64,000 nt of DNA from Amphibacillus cookii (GTDB lineage Bacteria; Bacillota; Bacilli; Bacillales; Amphibacillaceae). The notes below the pieces were generated by a model. That model had not been told where the DNA came from and did no database searches. It saw nothing but the letters and a program-made list of their open reading frames with translations. Positions 1 through 10,034 of this stretch are shown in pieces. The stretch lies in the NCBI RefSeq assembly GCF_016908375.1, contig NZ_JAFBDS010000007.1:186001-250000 (forward strand), written 5' to 3'. Made by a program: the position numbers and the translations under genes. Position 1 is the stretch's first letter. Each line of letters begins with the position of its first letter.

Positions 1-53
1 TATTTCCACGTATGATAGAACTAGTATTACATAGATAAAGGAGCTAAAAAAGC

Positions 54-1472
54 ATGTCAAAACAACAATTTGGTGTCATCGGTTTAGCCGTTATGGGAAA
101 AAATCTTGCGTTAAATGTTGAAAGCAGAGGCTATTCTGTATCTGTTTTTAACCGTACGTATAAAAAAACAGAAGACTTCATGGCTAACGAAGCAAAGGGG
201 AAGCGTTTCTTTGGGGCAACCACCATTGAAGAATTTGTCGATTCATTAGAAAAACCGCGTAAAATTATGTTAATGGTTAAAGCAGGGCCAGCAACAGATA
301 AAACGATAGAGACACTTAAACCATTATTAGATGATGAAGATATCATCATTGATGGTGGAAATACGTTCTTTGAGGATACGATTCGTCGTAATAAAGAATT
401 AGATCAATCAGGTATTCATTTCATTGGAACAGGTGTATCTGGTGGTGAAGAGGGAGCACTAAAAGGTCCTTCTATTATGCCTGGTGGACAAAAAGCTGCC
501 TATGATCGTGTTGCACCTATTTTCGAAGCTATATCTGCTAAAGTTAATGGTGATCCTTGTGTGACTTATATTGGCCCTAATGGTGCCGGTCATTATGTCA
601 AAATGGTGCATAATGGTATTGAGTATGGGGATATGCAATTAATTAGTGAGGCTTATTTTATGTTAAAGCATATTCTTGGTTTATCTGCAGATGAACTTCA
701 TAACGTCTTTGCAGAATGGAATAAAGGTGAATTGGATAGCTACTTAATTGAAATCACTGCTGACATTTTCACAAAAACAGATGATGAAACAGGGAAGCCG
801 ATGGTTGATGTTATTCTTGATACAGCTGGACAGAAAGGTACAGGGAAATGGACAAGTCAGAGTGCATTAGACCTTGGTGTGCCCCTTCCAGTTGTTACGG
901 AATCGGTGTTTGCTCGTTTTATCTCAGCGATGAAAGATGAACGTGTTAAAGCAAGTCAAGTGTTAAGCGGGCCATCAGCTCAGGATATGCCATATCAAGG
1001 TGATAAGAATGAATTAATTGAGGCGATCCGTCAAGCCCTCTATATGAGTAAAATTACTTCTTATGCTCAAGGATTTGCTCAAATGCGTGCAGCATCAGAA
1101 GAGCGAGGTTGGGATCTGAATTATGGTGAAATTGCGATGATTTTCCGAGGGGGTTGTATCATTCGGGCGCAATTCCTGCAAAAAATTAAGGATGCCTATG
1201 ATCGTGATCCACATCTAGCTAATCTTATGTTAGACGAGTACTTTAAAGAAATTGTTGAGAACTATCAAACATCATTAAGAAAAGTATTAGCCATCGCAAT
1301 GGAGCGAGGTATTCCAGTTCCAGGTTTTGCGAGTGCACTTGCTTATTATGATAGTTACCGAACGGAAACATTGCCAGCTAATTTACTCCAAGCCCAACGT
1401 GATTACTTTGGTGCCCATACGTATCAGCGTATTGATAAAGAAGGAACTTTCCACACAGAATGGATGGAGTAA
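54..1472 (+). CDS. gnd: 6-phosphogluconate dehydrogenase, decarboxylating
   Basis: This cytosolic enzyme of the oxidative pentose phosphate pathway turns 6-phosphogluconate into ribulose 5-phosphate and CO2 while reducing NADP+. The 472 residues are the usual full length. The N-terminal Rossmann fold shows [12 protein letters not shown] (residues 10-21), the substrate loop GVSGGEEGA lies at 127-135, and the catalytic pair Lys183/Glu190 is in [12 protein letters not shown]. An AAGGAG ribosome site lies about 10 bases before the ATG. The gene is convergent with zwf, the first enzyme of the same pathway, and the two share a terminator. The identification is very secure. Confidence 0.97.
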   Translation: MSKQQFGVIGLAVMGKNLALNVESRGYSVSVFNRTYKKTEDFMANEAKGKRFFGATTIEEFVDSLEKPRKIMLMVKAGPATDKTIETLKPLLDDEDIIIDGGNTFFEDTIRRNKELDQSGIHFIGTGVSGGEEGALKGPSIMPGGQKAAYDRVAPIFEAISAKVNGDPCVTYIGPNGAGHYVKMVHNGIEYGDMQLISEAYFMLKHILGLSADELHNVFAEWNKGELDSYLIEITADIFTKTDDETGKPMVDVILDTAGQKGTGKWTSQSALDLGVPLPVVTESVFARFISAMKDERVKASQVLSGPSAQDMPYQGDKNELIEAIRQALYMSKITSYAQGFAQMRAASEERGWDLNYGEIAMIFRGGCIIRAQFLQKIKDAYDRDPHLANLMLDEYFKEIVENYQTSLRKVLAIAMERGIPVPGFASALAYYDSYRTETLPANLLQAQRDYFGAHTYQRIDKEGTFHTEWME

Positions 1473-1529
1473 GGTAAAAAAGGTATTAACGTTGGTGAGT
1501 TAAACGGTATTTGACAAACAACCAAAATA

Positions 1530-1566
1530 AAGAGCATGAGCCAAAATGGGGCTCATGCTCTTTTTA
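1530..1566. terminator. Bidirectional terminator between gnd and zwf
   Basis: A 12-bp perfect stem, AGAGCATGAGCC paired with GGCTCATGCTCT, has a 6-base loop and is followed by TTTTTATT. It lies between two convergent genes and has A-rich sequence on the other side, so it can serve both. Confidence 0.85.
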
Positions 1567-1576
1567 TTATTGGCTT

Positions 1577-3049
1577 TTAATTTATTTCCCACCAGTGGAA
1601 GCCGTCTTGGGCTAATAGTTCGGTTGCCTGTGTTGGACCGTTTGTACCAGACTGATAGTTAGGAAAATCAGCTTTTTCATTCATCCAAACTTTGGATATC
1701 ACGTCAACGAATTTCCATGATAAGGAAACTTCATCAGAGTGGACAAAACTCGTTGAGTCTCCATTTAAACAATCCTTAATAAGGACTTCATAAGCTTCTG
1801 GACTTTCTGTGTTCTGATCAGCTTTATTATAGTGCATGGCAATAGGGGTGCTTGTGGTTTCATAATCGGTTTTTTTTGCATTAAGGTGCATGGTGATGCC
1901 CTCATCTGGTTGGATGCGAATAACAAGTAAATTTGGATCGATCGTATCGCCTTTATCCTTGTATAAATTAATCGGTAAATCTTTAAATTGAATAACAATT
2001 TCTGTTGCCTTTTTAGCCATTCGCTTCCCAGTACGAACGTAGAAAGGGACGCCAGCCCAACGAAAGTTATCGATCATAAATTTACCAGCGACAAAGGTTT
2101 CTGTGTTAGAATCAGACGCAACACCATTGCTATCACGGTAGCTATCGACAGCTTTACCTGCTATTTCACCTTGATCATATTGACCGCGTACAAAGTATGC
2201 ATTCACATCTTTTTCTTCTAATTGCCGAAGGCTTCTAAGTACTTTGATCTTTTCGTACCGGACTTCATCTGGGTGAAGCTTAGCAGGTGGTTCCATTGCT
2301 AATAACGAAACGATTTGAAGCATATGGTTTTGAACCATGTCGCGTAAGGCACCTGATTCGTCATAGTAACGCCCGCGTTCTTCGACACCGAGTACTTCAC
2401 TAGAAGTTATTTGCACATTGGCGATATATTGATTGTTCCATAGTGGTTCAAACATAGCGTTAGCAAAACGCACAATTTCAATATTTTGCACCATTTGTTT
2501 ACCTAAGTAATGGTCAATACGGTAAATTTGATCTTCTGAAAATGCTTGCCCAATTTGTTCATTTAATTGTTGCGCTGTCTCATAATTATGTCCAAATGGC
2601 TTTTCAATGACAAGGCGTGACCAACCACGATTATCAGTTAATCCTTGTGATTTTAAGTTGGCAGCAATCGGCCCGAAGAAGTTAGGTGCCATTGCCATAT
2701 AAAATAAACGATTACCATCTGCTTGATGCTTATCATCTAATTGATTTATAAAATTATCAAGTTTTTGGTATTCAGATAAATGTTGTGCATCAAAAGGATT
2801 GTAGTGAAAATGAGCGGCGAATGCGTCGTGATCAATTGGGTCGTCTTGAAAGTCTGCAATTGATTTTTTAATATTATTGCGAAAATCTTCATTGGTTAAT
2901 GGTCGACGGGCTACCCCAACAACCGCAAAATGATCAGATAATTTATGATTGCGGTACAAACGGTATAATGAAGGGTATAGTTTTCGATTAGCTAAATCCC
3001 CTGTTGCTCCAAAAATAACAATTATTGCTCTTGGCGTATGACGTGTCAT
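1577..3049 (-). CDS. zwf: Glucose-6-phosphate 1-dehydrogenase
   Basis: This NADP-linked enzyme commits glucose 6-phosphate to the pentose phosphate pathway by making 6-phosphogluconolactone. The 490-residue protein starts with the dinucleotide-binding motif FGATGDLANRKLYPSLY and carries the family active-site signature RIDHYLGKQ with the substrate lysine. AGAGAGGTAG lies about 9 bases before the ATG. It ends 11 bases from a hairpin shared with gnd. Its 6-phosphogluconolactonase partner is not in the window. Length and motifs are typical, so the call is secure. Confidence 0.97.
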   Translation of the reverse strand: MTRHTPRAIIVIFGATGDLANRKLYPSLYRLYRNHKLSDHFAVVGVARRPLTNEDFRNNIKKSIADFQDDPIDHDAFAAHFHYNPFDAQHLSEYQKLDNFINQLDDKHQADGNRLFYMAMAPNFFGPIAANLKSQGLTDNRGWSRLVIEKPFGHNYETAQQLNEQIGQAFSEDQIYRIDHYLGKQMVQNIEIVRFANAMFEPLWNNQYIANVQITSSEVLGVEERGRYYDESGALRDMVQNHMLQIVSLLAMEPPAKLHPDEVRYEKIKVLRSLRQLEEKDVNAYFVRGQYDQGEIAGKAVDSYRDSNGVASDSNTETFVAGKFMIDNFRWAGVPFYVRTGKRMAKKATEIVIQFKDLPINLYKDKGDTIDPNLLVIRIQPDEGITMHLNAKKTDYETTSTPIAMHYNKADQNTESPEAYEVLIKDCLNGDSTSFVHSDEVSLSWKFVDVISKVWMNEKADFPNYQSGTNGPTQATELLAQDGFHWWEIN

Positions 3050-3148
3050 TGACTTTTACTACCTCTCTTTGATATAAAAATTTTGAACGTGTATGTTATA
3101 TATTCTCCCATACTTAACATACCACTTAAATGTATTTTGATAAACTAT

Positions 3149-3178
3149 TTTACATTAAACCATATGAAAAGTTATAAT
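3149..3178 (+). promoter_or_regulatory. Candidate sigma-A promoter for the HAD phosphatase gene
   Basis: TTTACA at 3149-3154 and TATAAT at 3173-3178 are 18 bases apart, about 80 bases upstream of the start. The divergent zwf/HAD intergenic stretch (3050-3258) is otherwise plain AT-rich sequence and carries no copy of the dispersed repeat. Confidence 0.55.
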
Positions 3179-3258
3179 TCTTTTAGTTACGTATGTACTA
3201 TATTATCATGTATTCAGAAAATAACAAATAATTTTGAAATTTTATCGGAGGTTACGAA

Positions 3259-4038
3259 ATGAAAAAATATGCGGGTTATTTAATCGATTTAGATGGAACA
3301 GTCTATAATGGAACTGAAAAAATTCCGGAAGCCATTGATTTTGTGAAAAATTTAAAGCAACAAAACATTCCTTATCTTTTTTTAACCAATAATTCAACCA
3401 AGCATCCTCGTGATGTAGCGGCGAAATTACGAGACATGGATGTACCTGCTCGTGAAGAAGATGTGTTCACAACAAGTATGGCAACAGCTACATATATTGC
3501 AGAACAAGCGCCAAACGCGCGTGTTTACGCTATCGGAGAAGAAGGATTAACGTTAGCTTTAGAAGAAGCAGGTTTAACCCTAACCGATGAAGCCATTGAC
3601 TATGTTGTCATGGGACTCGCTCGTAATATTACTTATGAAAAATTAGCGATCGGTGCACTGGCGATCCGCAATGGTGCAAAATTTGTCGCCACAAATGGTG
3701 ATGTGGCCTTACCGAGTGAACGTGGCTTTTTACCAGGTGCAGGATCACTTATTTCTGTTTTATCTGTCACGACAGGAGTTGAACCTCTATTTATTGGTAA
3801 ACCAGAATCAATCATTGTAGAACAAGCTTTAGAAGTATTAGGTACTAATAAAGCTTCAACTGTTATGGTCGGAGATAACTATTATACAGACATTTTAGCA
3901 GGTATTCAGGCTGGCATTGACTCACTACTTGTTTTCTCTGGCGTCACAACGAAAGAGGAGCTTAAAAGCATAAAGGTTAAGCCAACCTATACGATTGATT
4001 CATTAAGTGATTGGACTATCATTAAGGAGGAAGGATAA
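3259..4038 (+). CDS. yutF: HAD-superfamily phosphatase, NagD/YutF type (subfamily IIA)
   Basis: This is a cytosolic Mg2+-dependent phosphatase of the NagD group. Known members hydrolyse small phosphorylated metabolites, but the natural substrate cannot be read from sequence. HAD motif I is DLDGT (Asp10 nucleophile, Asp12 acid/base), motif II is LTNNST, Lys190 or so is in GKPES, and motif IV is VGDNYYTD. The long segment between motifs II and III is the C2A cap. The 259 residues match YutF. GGAGGT lies just before the ATG. The stop overlaps the next start (TAATG), so the two genes are translationally coupled. Confidence 0.9.
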   Translation: MKKYAGYLIDLDGTVYNGTEKIPEAIDFVKNLKQQNIPYLFLTNNSTKHPRDVAAKLRDMDVPAREEDVFTTSMATATYIAEQAPNARVYAIGEEGLTLALEEAGLTLTDEAIDYVVMGLARNITYEKLAIGALAIRNGAKFVATNGDVALPSERGFLPGAGSLISVLSVTTGVEPLFIGKPESIIVEQALEVLGTNKASTVMVGDNYYTDILAGIQAGIDSLLVFSGVTTKEELKSIKVKPTYTIDSLSDWTIIKEEG

Positions 4039-4262
4039 TGGCTAATATACAATTTGAAATTTTAAAAGAGCTTGGTGTTTTATCAGAATCCTCTACGGGA
4101 TGGAAAAAAGAATTAAATCTCATTTCATGGAACAATCGAGAGCCTAAATACGATTTGCGAGACTGGGCACCAAATCATGAAAAAATGGGAAAAGGGATGA
4201 CGTTCACAGCAGAGGAATTGTCGAATTTAAAAGAATTATTCAACAAAATCGATATGAATTAA
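4038..4262 (+). CDS. YdbC-type PC4-like ssDNA-binding protein
   Basis: This 74-residue protein matches the bacterial PC4/YdbC family, whose members bind single-stranded DNA. The characteristic core is NLISWNNREPKYDLRDW followed by HEKMGKGMTFTAEEL, giving a small curved sheet plus a C-terminal helix. Its start overlaps the stop of the phosphatase gene by one base, so it is made from the same message. The cellular role of bacterial members is poorly known, with replication, repair or transcription support all possible. Nothing in the neighbourhood decides between them. Confidence 0.8.
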   Translation: MANIQFEILKELGVLSESSTGWKKELNLISWNNREPKYDLRDWAPNHEKMGKGMTFTAEELSNLKELFNKIDMN

Positions 4263-4335
4263 ATTGATTTTGCTTTATAATGACAGAAGTAGGGTAAATA
4301 CAAATTATAGTGAAAATCTTGGGAGGTAGCTATAA

Positions 4336-4821
4336 ATGTTTAAAAAGTTATTTGGTAAAGAAGAGAAAGTAGACAAAGAGGTGTTAGTATCACCGATTAC
4401 TGGTGAAGCAGTAGACATCACTGAAGTACCAGATCCTACATTTTCTGAAAAAATGATGGGCGATGGATTAGCTTTTAAACCGACAGATGGTAAGATTGTG
4501 GCACCGATAAGTGGTGAAATTGTAAATTTATTCCCAACTTTACATGCGGTGGGGATTAAGTCAAAAGCAGGGGTTGAATATTTGATCCATATTGGTTTAG
4601 ACACCGTTATGCTTGATGGCGAAGGATTTACTGCTCATATTCAACAAGGGGATAAAGTAAATGCAGGTGATCCGCTAATTACGGTTGATCTTGATTTTGT
4701 TCAAGAAAAGGCTAAAACAATTACACCATTAGTGATTACCAGTGATGTAGCATCTGTAGATAAAAATATTAATCAAACCGTTGTTAAAGGTGAAACTGAA
4801 GTATTGACTGTCCATTTATAA
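4336..4821 (+). CDS. PTS glucose-family EIIA component (stand-alone IIA-Glc)
   Basis: This cytosolic phosphocarrier accepts phosphate from HPr and passes it to an EIIB domain of a sugar permease. The 161 residues are the normal length of a free-standing IIA-Glc. The two active-site histidines are visible: His70 in LHAVGIKS and phosphoacceptor His85 in LIHIGLDTV. It resembles B. subtilis YpqE. No EIIBC gene is adjacent, so it probably serves permeases encoded elsewhere. GGGAGG lies before the ATG, and TATAAT at 4276-4281 may be its -10 box. Confidence 0.9.
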   Translation: MFKKLFGKEEKVDKEVLVSPITGEAVDITEVPDPTFSEKMMGDGLAFKPTDGKIVAPISGEIVNLFPTLHAVGIKSKAGVEYLIHIGLDTVMLDGEGFTAHIQQGDKVNAGDPLITVDLDFVQEKAKTITPLVITSDVASVDKNINQTVVKGETEVLTVHL

Positions 4822-4827
4822 TTGAAC

Positions 4828-4862
4828 GTAAGGCTTGGGTATTATTACCCAAGCCTTTTAAA
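4828..4862. terminator. Terminator overlapping the end of the MreB-family gene
   Basis: AAGGCTTGGGT pairs with ACCCAAGCCTT around a short ATTATT loop, with T-rich sequence after it. The hairpin reaches into the last codons of the convergent mreB-like gene, so the two genes are packed with no spare sequence. Confidence 0.8.
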
Positions 4863-5849
4863 TTTGCTCATTTGTTTAATCGATTCTGCTGTACCAATTG
4901 CAATTGCATTTAGCGGATCTTCAGCTATTCTTACCGGAACAGCTAATTCCTTACGCAACCACTCTTCCATCCCTTTTAACAGTGCGCCTCCACCAGCTAA
5001 AGTAATACCGTGTTCGACAATGTCACCACTTAATTCGGGTGGAGAATCCTCTAATGTCGCATGAATAGTACCCAAAATATGCTCTAAAGATTCCCGAATC
5101 GCTGTTTGAACCTCCTCTGAAGTGACAGTAATTTCTTTAGGGAGTCCACTCACAAGGTCTCGTCCGCTAATTTGAATTGAAATTGGATCATGATCAATCA
5201 AGGCATAACCAATTTCTTTTTTTATGCGTTCAGCGGTTTGATAGCCGATTAGTACGTTGGTTTTTTGCCGAATGTAATGAATGATTTCTTCATCCATCTT
5301 ATCACCAGCTACTCGAATCGAACGCGAGGTGACAATACCACCGTATGAAATAATCGCGACTTCGCTTGTCCCCCCGCCAATGTCAACAATGACACTGCTA
5401 ATCGGTTCGCTAATCGGAAGTCCAGCACCGATTGCAGCAGCAACAGGTTCCTCAATTAAATGGACTTCTTTAACGCCAAAACTTTTAACAGCATTTTCAA
5501 TCGCGCGTTTTTCGACTGCTGTACTTCCAGATGGTGTACAGACGATGACAATGGGCTTTCTTAATGAGATTCCAATTTTTTTTGCAACTTTACGCAAGAT
5601 TGCTTTCAACATTTGAGCGGCCACATCGTAATCTGCAATCACACCTTCTTTTAAAGGGCGGATCGAAGCGATATTTTTTGGTGTCTTACCAATCATTTCT
5701 TTTGCTTCGTGTCCAATAGCAACGAGCTCATTCGTTTTTGTGTCCAAAGCTACAACTGAGGGTTCGTTAAAAACAATCCCTTTTTGCTTTGTATAAACAA
5801 GAATATTCGCTGTACCAAGATCAATTCCAATTGCTGTATGGTTAAACAT
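4845..5849 (-). CDS. MreB/Mbl/MreBH-family actin homologue
   Basis: This is a bacterial actin that polymerises under the membrane and guides the lateral cell-wall synthesis machinery. The 334 residues contain the nucleotide-binding phosphate-1 motif [12 protein letters not shown], the phosphate-2 motif [11 protein letters not shown], and the adenosine motif [10 protein letters not shown]. There are no mreC/mreD neighbours, so this is a paralogue of the Mbl or MreBH kind rather than the mreBCD copy. Which paralogue it is cannot be fixed without alignment. GGAGG precedes the ATG, and a promoter (TTGTCC, 18 bases, TATACT) lies upstream. Confidence 0.9.
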   Translation of the reverse strand: MFNHTAIGIDLGTANILVYTKQKGIVFNEPSVVALDTKTNELVAIGHEAKEMIGKTPKNIASIRPLKEGVIADYDVAAQMLKAILRKVAKKIGISLRKPIVIVCTPSGSTAVEKRAIENAVKSFGVKEVHLIEEPVAAAIGAGLPISEPISSVIVDIGGGTSEVAIISYGGIVTSRSIRVAGDKMDEEIIHYIRQKTNVLIGYQTAERIKKEIGYALIDHDPISIQISGRDLVSGLPKEITVTSEEVQTAIRESLEHILGTIHATLEDSPPELSGDIVEHGITLAGGGALLKGMEEWLRKELAVPVRIAEDPLNAIAIGTAESIKQMSKFKRLG

Positions 5850-5927
5850 CGTGTTTTTCCTCCAGTACGTAATCTGAGTTGTAATGAGTTCATGAACATA
5901 GTATGACCTATATCCACAGTGTTCAAT

Positions 5928-5957
5928 AGTATAGCATGTCTTCTAGGCAAAGGACAA
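5928..5957 (-). promoter_or_regulatory. Candidate sigma-A promoter for the MreB-family gene
   Basis: On the minus strand, TTGTCC (5957-5952) and TATACT (5933-5928) are 18 bases apart, about 80 bases upstream of the start codon. It lies between the gene and repeat copy 1. Confidence 0.55.
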
Positions 5958-5984
5958 AAGCAAAAAGTACCATGCTGATAAAAA

Positions 5985-6120
5985 TTTATCACAGTTAACC
6001 GTCCATAAAATCCCTCCCTCAAAATAGAGAGTAGAGCAAATCGATTGAGGTAGGTGAAACGGACGCTAATGTCCTGAATTACTCAACGACCAATCAGTGA
6101 TTGAAAGTTCGTTTATTTTA
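5985..6120 (+). repeat. Dispersed two-hairpin repeat, copy 1
   Basis: The copy opens with TTTATCACAGTTAACCGTCC and closes with AAAGTTCGTTTATTTTA. Hairpin 1 pairs CCTCCCTCAA with TTGAGGTAGG, one mismatch. Hairpin 2 is reduced to CAATCAGTGATTG, as if its upper stem and loop were deleted. It lies in the divergent mreB-like/plsC gap. Confidence 0.9.
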
Positions 6121-6224
6121 TCCCTTAGTATATGATATCGTTACGATTAGTGCTCGAAAGTCGTTGGTAAATCTTATATAATGAACAGATGTGACAAGAT
6201 AGAAACAAAGGGAGATTTTTAAAA

Positions 6225-6932
6225 ATGAAAACCATTTTAATTTATGCATATTCAACCATTTTAGTACTTGGAAGTTTAACCAAATTAAGAAAAGCTATTA
6301 ATACCCCTGATTATCCTTATTCAGAAAAAGCAAAACAAATCTTTGAAACGCCTGCAAAGGTTTCGAAGCGTGTTATTGAAAAAACAAAATCAACCGTAAT
6401 GGTAAAAGGCCGCGAAAACCTTCCAGATCAACCGGTATTAGTTGTTGCCAATCATCAAGGAATATTTGATATTCTCGTTTTACTCGGCTACTTGGATAAA
6501 CCCGTTGGTTTTATTGCAAAACAAGAAATAAAAAAAATTCCGATTATAAGTAAGTGGATGATACAGTTAAAATGCGTTTTTATTGACCGTTCGAATCGAC
6601 GTGCTGCTATAAAAGTGATTGATGATGGTGTAGAAAGTTTAAAGGCAGGCCAATCGATGGTGGTTTTCCCCGAGGGAACAAGAAGTAAGGGGCGTGTTGT
6701 TCAGTCGTTTAAATCAGGGAGTTTACGGTTAGCTACGAGAGCTGAAGTGCCGATTGTACCTGTCACCATTGATGGGACATACAAAATGTTAGAAGAGAAG
6801 GATGGAAAGGTACAGCCAGCGCATGTGACCTTAACAATTGGCCAAGCTATATACCCAAAACAATATAAAACGTGGAAGCATAATCGACTAGCCGAAGAAT
6901 TACAACAGATCATTGCTGATCAAATAAAATAA
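6225..6932 (+). CDS. plsC: 1-acyl-sn-glycerol-3-phosphate acyltransferase
   Basis: This membrane-associated enzyme adds the second acyl chain to lysophosphatidic acid, making phosphatidic acid for phospholipid synthesis. The 235-residue protein has the catalytic NHQGIFD motif (H-x4-D) near residue 77 and the glycerol-phosphate-binding FPEGTRSKG motif. A hydrophobic N-terminal segment (residues 3-18) fits membrane attachment. GGGAG lies about 8 bases before the ATG. A TATAAT box at 6177-6182 sits about 45 bases upstream, just past repeat copy 1. The gene stands alone. Confidence 0.93.
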   Translation: MKTILIYAYSTILVLGSLTKLRKAINTPDYPYSEKAKQIFETPAKVSKRVIEKTKSTVMVKGRENLPDQPVLVVANHQGIFDILVLLGYLDKPVGFIAKQEIKKIPIISKWMIQLKCVFIDRSNRRAAIKVIDDGVESLKAGQSMVVFPEGTRSKGRVVQSFKSGSLRLATRAEVPIVPVTIDGTYKMLEEKDGKVQPAHVTLTIGQAIYPKQYKTWKHNRLAEELQQIIADQIK

Positions 6933-7088
6933 ATGTGTAGCTTACTTGAGATGATTCTTGTTCTGGCTCGATAAGCGTATGAATCCATAATCGTCATCAT
7001 TTACATTGCTTGCTTTTTTTTATTAAAATTATTAGGTATAATAAGTAAAAACGTGTTGTTGCAGACAATTCGATTAAAAGGTGAAAAG

Positions 7089-9251
7089 ATGACAATAAAT
7101 ATAACTAATCATGTGCTTGACTATCAAAAAACAGAAAAAATACTCGACCAAATATATCATACGCCAGCAATAGAACTTAAGGATAAGTTCAACACAGAGG
7201 TTTACCCTTATCTCAAATATTATTTGGGACTTAATGAGACATTGAAAACGATGATAAGTAAAACTTTTCAAATGTTGGTTATGGATGTCGATGGGTATAT
7301 TATCTTTATTAATGATGATTTTTGCCAACAGCTTGGTTATCAACAAGAAGAATTATTGCATCATCATTATCGTATCCTTCATGCAGGTGTACATTATAAC
7401 GATTTCTATGAAGAGATGTGGCACACGATTCGTTCAGGAGAAGTATGGCAAGGCGATATTTGTACAGCTACGAAACAAGGTGAGATGTTTTGGTTTCGTA
7501 CCCGTGTGATCCCAATCGCTGACCAGAATGGGCGATATACTACCTTTATAGTTTTGCGAACAGATATTAGTGATGTTAAACATGAAGACAAACGTCTAAT
7601 TGAGGCATTAGATGATGATTATCGAAAGGTATTTAGTCAGTTGATGAATTTGACTTTTCGTGTCCATAGACATAAGGCAAACGGTAGCTACCGTTTTCGA
7701 ATGTTTGAAGGTAAGCTTGCTGATAAATTGATGGATAAACTGAATGGTCAAGGCAGGGAAGCGGTTGAGAACATCTTTTTTACTGACAAAGTTGCTGAAG
7801 TGAGTCGTTATTTCGATCAGGCTTTTGAAGGCGAGGAGATGCATTTCAAACATCACTTTCATGGATTATCGCTATATACCATGCTGTCACCCATTTATGA
7901 GGATAATGACGTCATTGAAGTGGTGGGTTCATCGATAAATATTACCTCGTTAGAAAAGGCAGAAGCAAGGGTGAGGCAACTTGCTTATTTTGATACACTA
8001 ACCCAGCTGCCAAACCGGACGAAATTTCGTGAAGATTTAAAGGAGGCGGTAATAAATGGTGAACAAGAACCGTTCGCAGTATTGTATTGTGATATTGACC
8101 GCTTAAAATATATTAATGATACATTAGGTGAACCGATAGGTGATCAAGTAATTGATATCATTGCTAATAGGCTAATCCAATTTGTTGAGCAAAGGGGTGT
8201 TTTATACCGTTACGGTGGTGATGAATTCAGTCTTATTATTCATGATTCCCACCCATTGGTTCGTGAATTAAGTGAACAAATGCTTCTAGCCATAAAGCAA
8301 CCGATCGCCATACAAGGAAATGAATTTTTTGTCACTTCTTCGATTGGTATAAGTTATTATGGAAAAGACGCATTTTCAGATGATGAACTTATCAATCATG
8401 CCAGTATCGCTGTGCATTATTGTAAAGTTAATGGACGGAATAGTAGCTTGTTTTATACACCGAAAATGAATAAAATGTATAACGATATTTTGTTGCTTGA
8501 AGCCGATATTCGTAAGGCATTGCAACGGAACGAATTTGAGCTTTATTATCAGCCGCAACTCAATGTTTTAACTGGTGAAGTGACAGGTTTAGAAGCTTTA
8601 ATTCGATGGGAGCATCCTTTAAAGGGGGCGATATCACCAGCAACATTTATTCCTTTAGCAGAAGAAAGTGGGATTATTACTCAAATCGGGGCTTGGGTGA
8701 TTCGAGAGGCTTGTCACCAGCATGTACGTTGGGTAGAAGCTGGACATGACCCAATTAGGATTGCTGTCAACGTATCTGCTATTGAATTACAAAGGTTCGA
8801 TTTTGCTGAGCAAATTAAACAAATTATAGTTGAAACCCGTATGGACCCTACTTATTTAGAAATTGAAATTACCGAAAATAGTGTCATGCAAAATACTGAA
8901 GATTGTATTAAAACCATGCATACTTTAAAGGAAATGGGCATTTCTTTATCAATTGATGACTTTGGTACAGGTTATTCTTCATTTAGTTATTTGAAAAAAT
9001 TCCCTATTCACTTTCTAAAAATCGATCAATCTTTCATTCGAAGTGCTTTAGTAGAACCGAGCAGCTTAGAAATTGTTAAAGCCATGATTCAATTGGCTCA
9101 CACATTTGGCCTTAAGGTGGTTGCTGAGGGCGTTGAAGAAGAACAGGTGTTAAAGTTATTACAGGATTATGATTGTGATTACTATCAAGGTTATTATTAT
9201 AGTCGTCCATTACCTGCAACAGATTTGGAAGCTATTCTTTACCGAGCATAA
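7089..9251 (+). CDS. PAS-GGDEF-EAL cyclic-di-GMP protein
   Basis: This is a 720-residue multidomain signalling protein. A PAS sensor with an associated C-terminal segment occupies roughly residues 65-165, a second PAS-like segment follows, then a GGDEF domain (about 290-450) and an EAL domain (about 460-715). GGDEF is intact (YRYGGDEFSL), but the RxxD inhibitory site before it is absent. The EAL domain keeps EALIRW, EITEN, DDFGTGYSS, FLKIDQ and EGVE, so both synthesis and breakdown of c-di-GMP are possible. It has no membrane segments. I chose the ATG at 7089 because AAAGGTG precedes it; an in-frame GTG at 7053 lacks a ribosome site. Confidence 0.92.
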   Translation: MTINITNHVLDYQKTEKILDQIYHTPAIELKDKFNTEVYPYLKYYLGLNETLKTMISKTFQMLVMDVDGYIIFINDDFCQQLGYQQEELLHHHYRILHAGVHYNDFYEEMWHTIRSGEVWQGDICTATKQGEMFWFRTRVIPIADQNGRYTTFIVLRTDISDVKHEDKRLIEALDDDYRKVFSQLMNLTFRVHRHKANGSYRFRMFEGKLADKLMDKLNGQGREAVENIFFTDKVAEVSRYFDQAFEGEEMHFKHHFHGLSLYTMLSPIYEDNDVIEVVGSSINITSLEKAEARVRQLAYFDTLTQLPNRTKFREDLKEAVINGEQEPFAVLYCDIDRLKYINDTLGEPIGDQVIDIIANRLIQFVEQRGVLYRYGGDEFSLIIHDSHPLVRELSEQMLLAIKQPIAIQGNEFFVTSSIGISYYGKDAFSDDELINHASIAVHYCKVNGRNSSLFYTPKMNKMYNDILLLEADIRKALQRNEFELYYQPQLNVLTGEVTGLEALIRWEHPLKGAISPATFIPLAEESGIITQIGAWVIREACHQHVRWVEAGHDPIRIAVNVSAIELQRFDFAEQIKQIIVETRMDPTYLEIEITENSVMQNTEDCIKTMHTLKEMGISLSIDDFGTGYSSFSYLKKFPIHFLKIDQSFIRSALVEPSSLEIVKAMIQLAHTFGLKVVAEGVEEEQVLKLLQDYDCDYYQGYYYSRPLPATDLEAILYRA

Positions 9252-9310
9252 TAGGTGACTTCATAAGGAATGATGACGGTTAGCTGTTAACAGGTTTGAT
9301 AAAAGTTTTT

Positions 9311-9455
9311 AATCACAGATAACCATCTGTAAACTGCCCGCCACAAAGAGCTCATCTGTTTAGGCGAGAGCTAACGGACGCTAATGTCTTGATTCACTCA
9401 ACAAGCAATCGTGGAAGAAGAGCGAAGACGCCCGTGGGTTGAAGGTTCGTTTTAT
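9311..9455 (+). repeat. Dispersed two-hairpin repeat, copy 2
   Basis: It starts AATCACAGATAACCATCTG and ends GTTGAAGGTTCGTTTTAT. The core TAACGGACGCTAATGTCTTG and the ATTCACTCAAC block are present. Hairpin 1 is imperfect and hairpin 2 keeps only short complementary ends. It lies between two co-directional genes. Confidence 0.88.
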
Positions 9456-9542
9456 TATTCTTTAACAGCAATGTGAATATGCTCATTTACATAAAGGCTA
9501 GTCGAGTTTGGCGTGTGAAAAACAAGAAAAGGGGTATAGAGT

Positions 9543-10016
9543 ATGATAAAGGTTTTATTTGTTTGTTTAGGTAACATATGTCGATCACCAATGGCCGAGG
9601 CCTATTTTAGACATTTAGTTAAAAATGAAGGATTAGCTGATCGTTTTGTGATTGATTCTGGTGGAATGGGTTCTTGGCATACAGGTAAACCGCCTCATCA
9701 TGGGACACAGACTAAACTTGATGAAAAACAAATCTCTTATCAAGGGATTACAGCACGGCAAGTTACGGCAGATGATTTAGATGAATTTGACTATGTTATT
9801 GCTATGGATGATCAAAATATTTCAGATTTAACAATGATAAAGAAAGAAGCACCTGCGGCTTCTGTTGCCAAACTTATGGATTATTTAAATAATAGCTCGA
9901 CGAAAAATGTCCCTGATCCCTATTTTACGGGTGATTTTGATCAGACCTATGCATTAATAGAAGCAGGATGTCAAGCCTTACTTGATGAAATAAAAAAAAT
10001 AAACCAACTAAATTAA
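9543..10016 (+). CDS. yfkJ: Low-molecular-weight protein tyrosine phosphatase, YfkJ type
   Basis: This cytosolic phosphatase removes phosphate from protein tyrosine (or arginine) residues. The P-loop CLGNICRS near the N terminus gives the C-x5-R signature with Cys8 as nucleophile and Arg14, and DPYF near residue 120 supplies the general acid aspartate. The length, 157 residues, is typical. It is first of three co-directional genes in the same order as B. subtilis yfkJ-yfkI-yfkH, an operon linked to ethanol-stress tolerance in that species. The synteny supports YfkJ rather than the arginine phosphatase YwlE. Confidence 0.88.
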   Translation: MIKVLFVCLGNICRSPMAEAYFRHLVKNEGLADRFVIDSGGMGSWHTGKPPHHGTQTKLDEKQISYQGITARQVTADDLDEFDYVIAMDDQNISDLTMIKKEAPAASVAKLMDYLNNSSTKNVPDPYFTGDFDQTYALIEAGCQALLDEIKKINQLN

Positions 10017-10034
10017 ATAAAAGGATGTGACTTG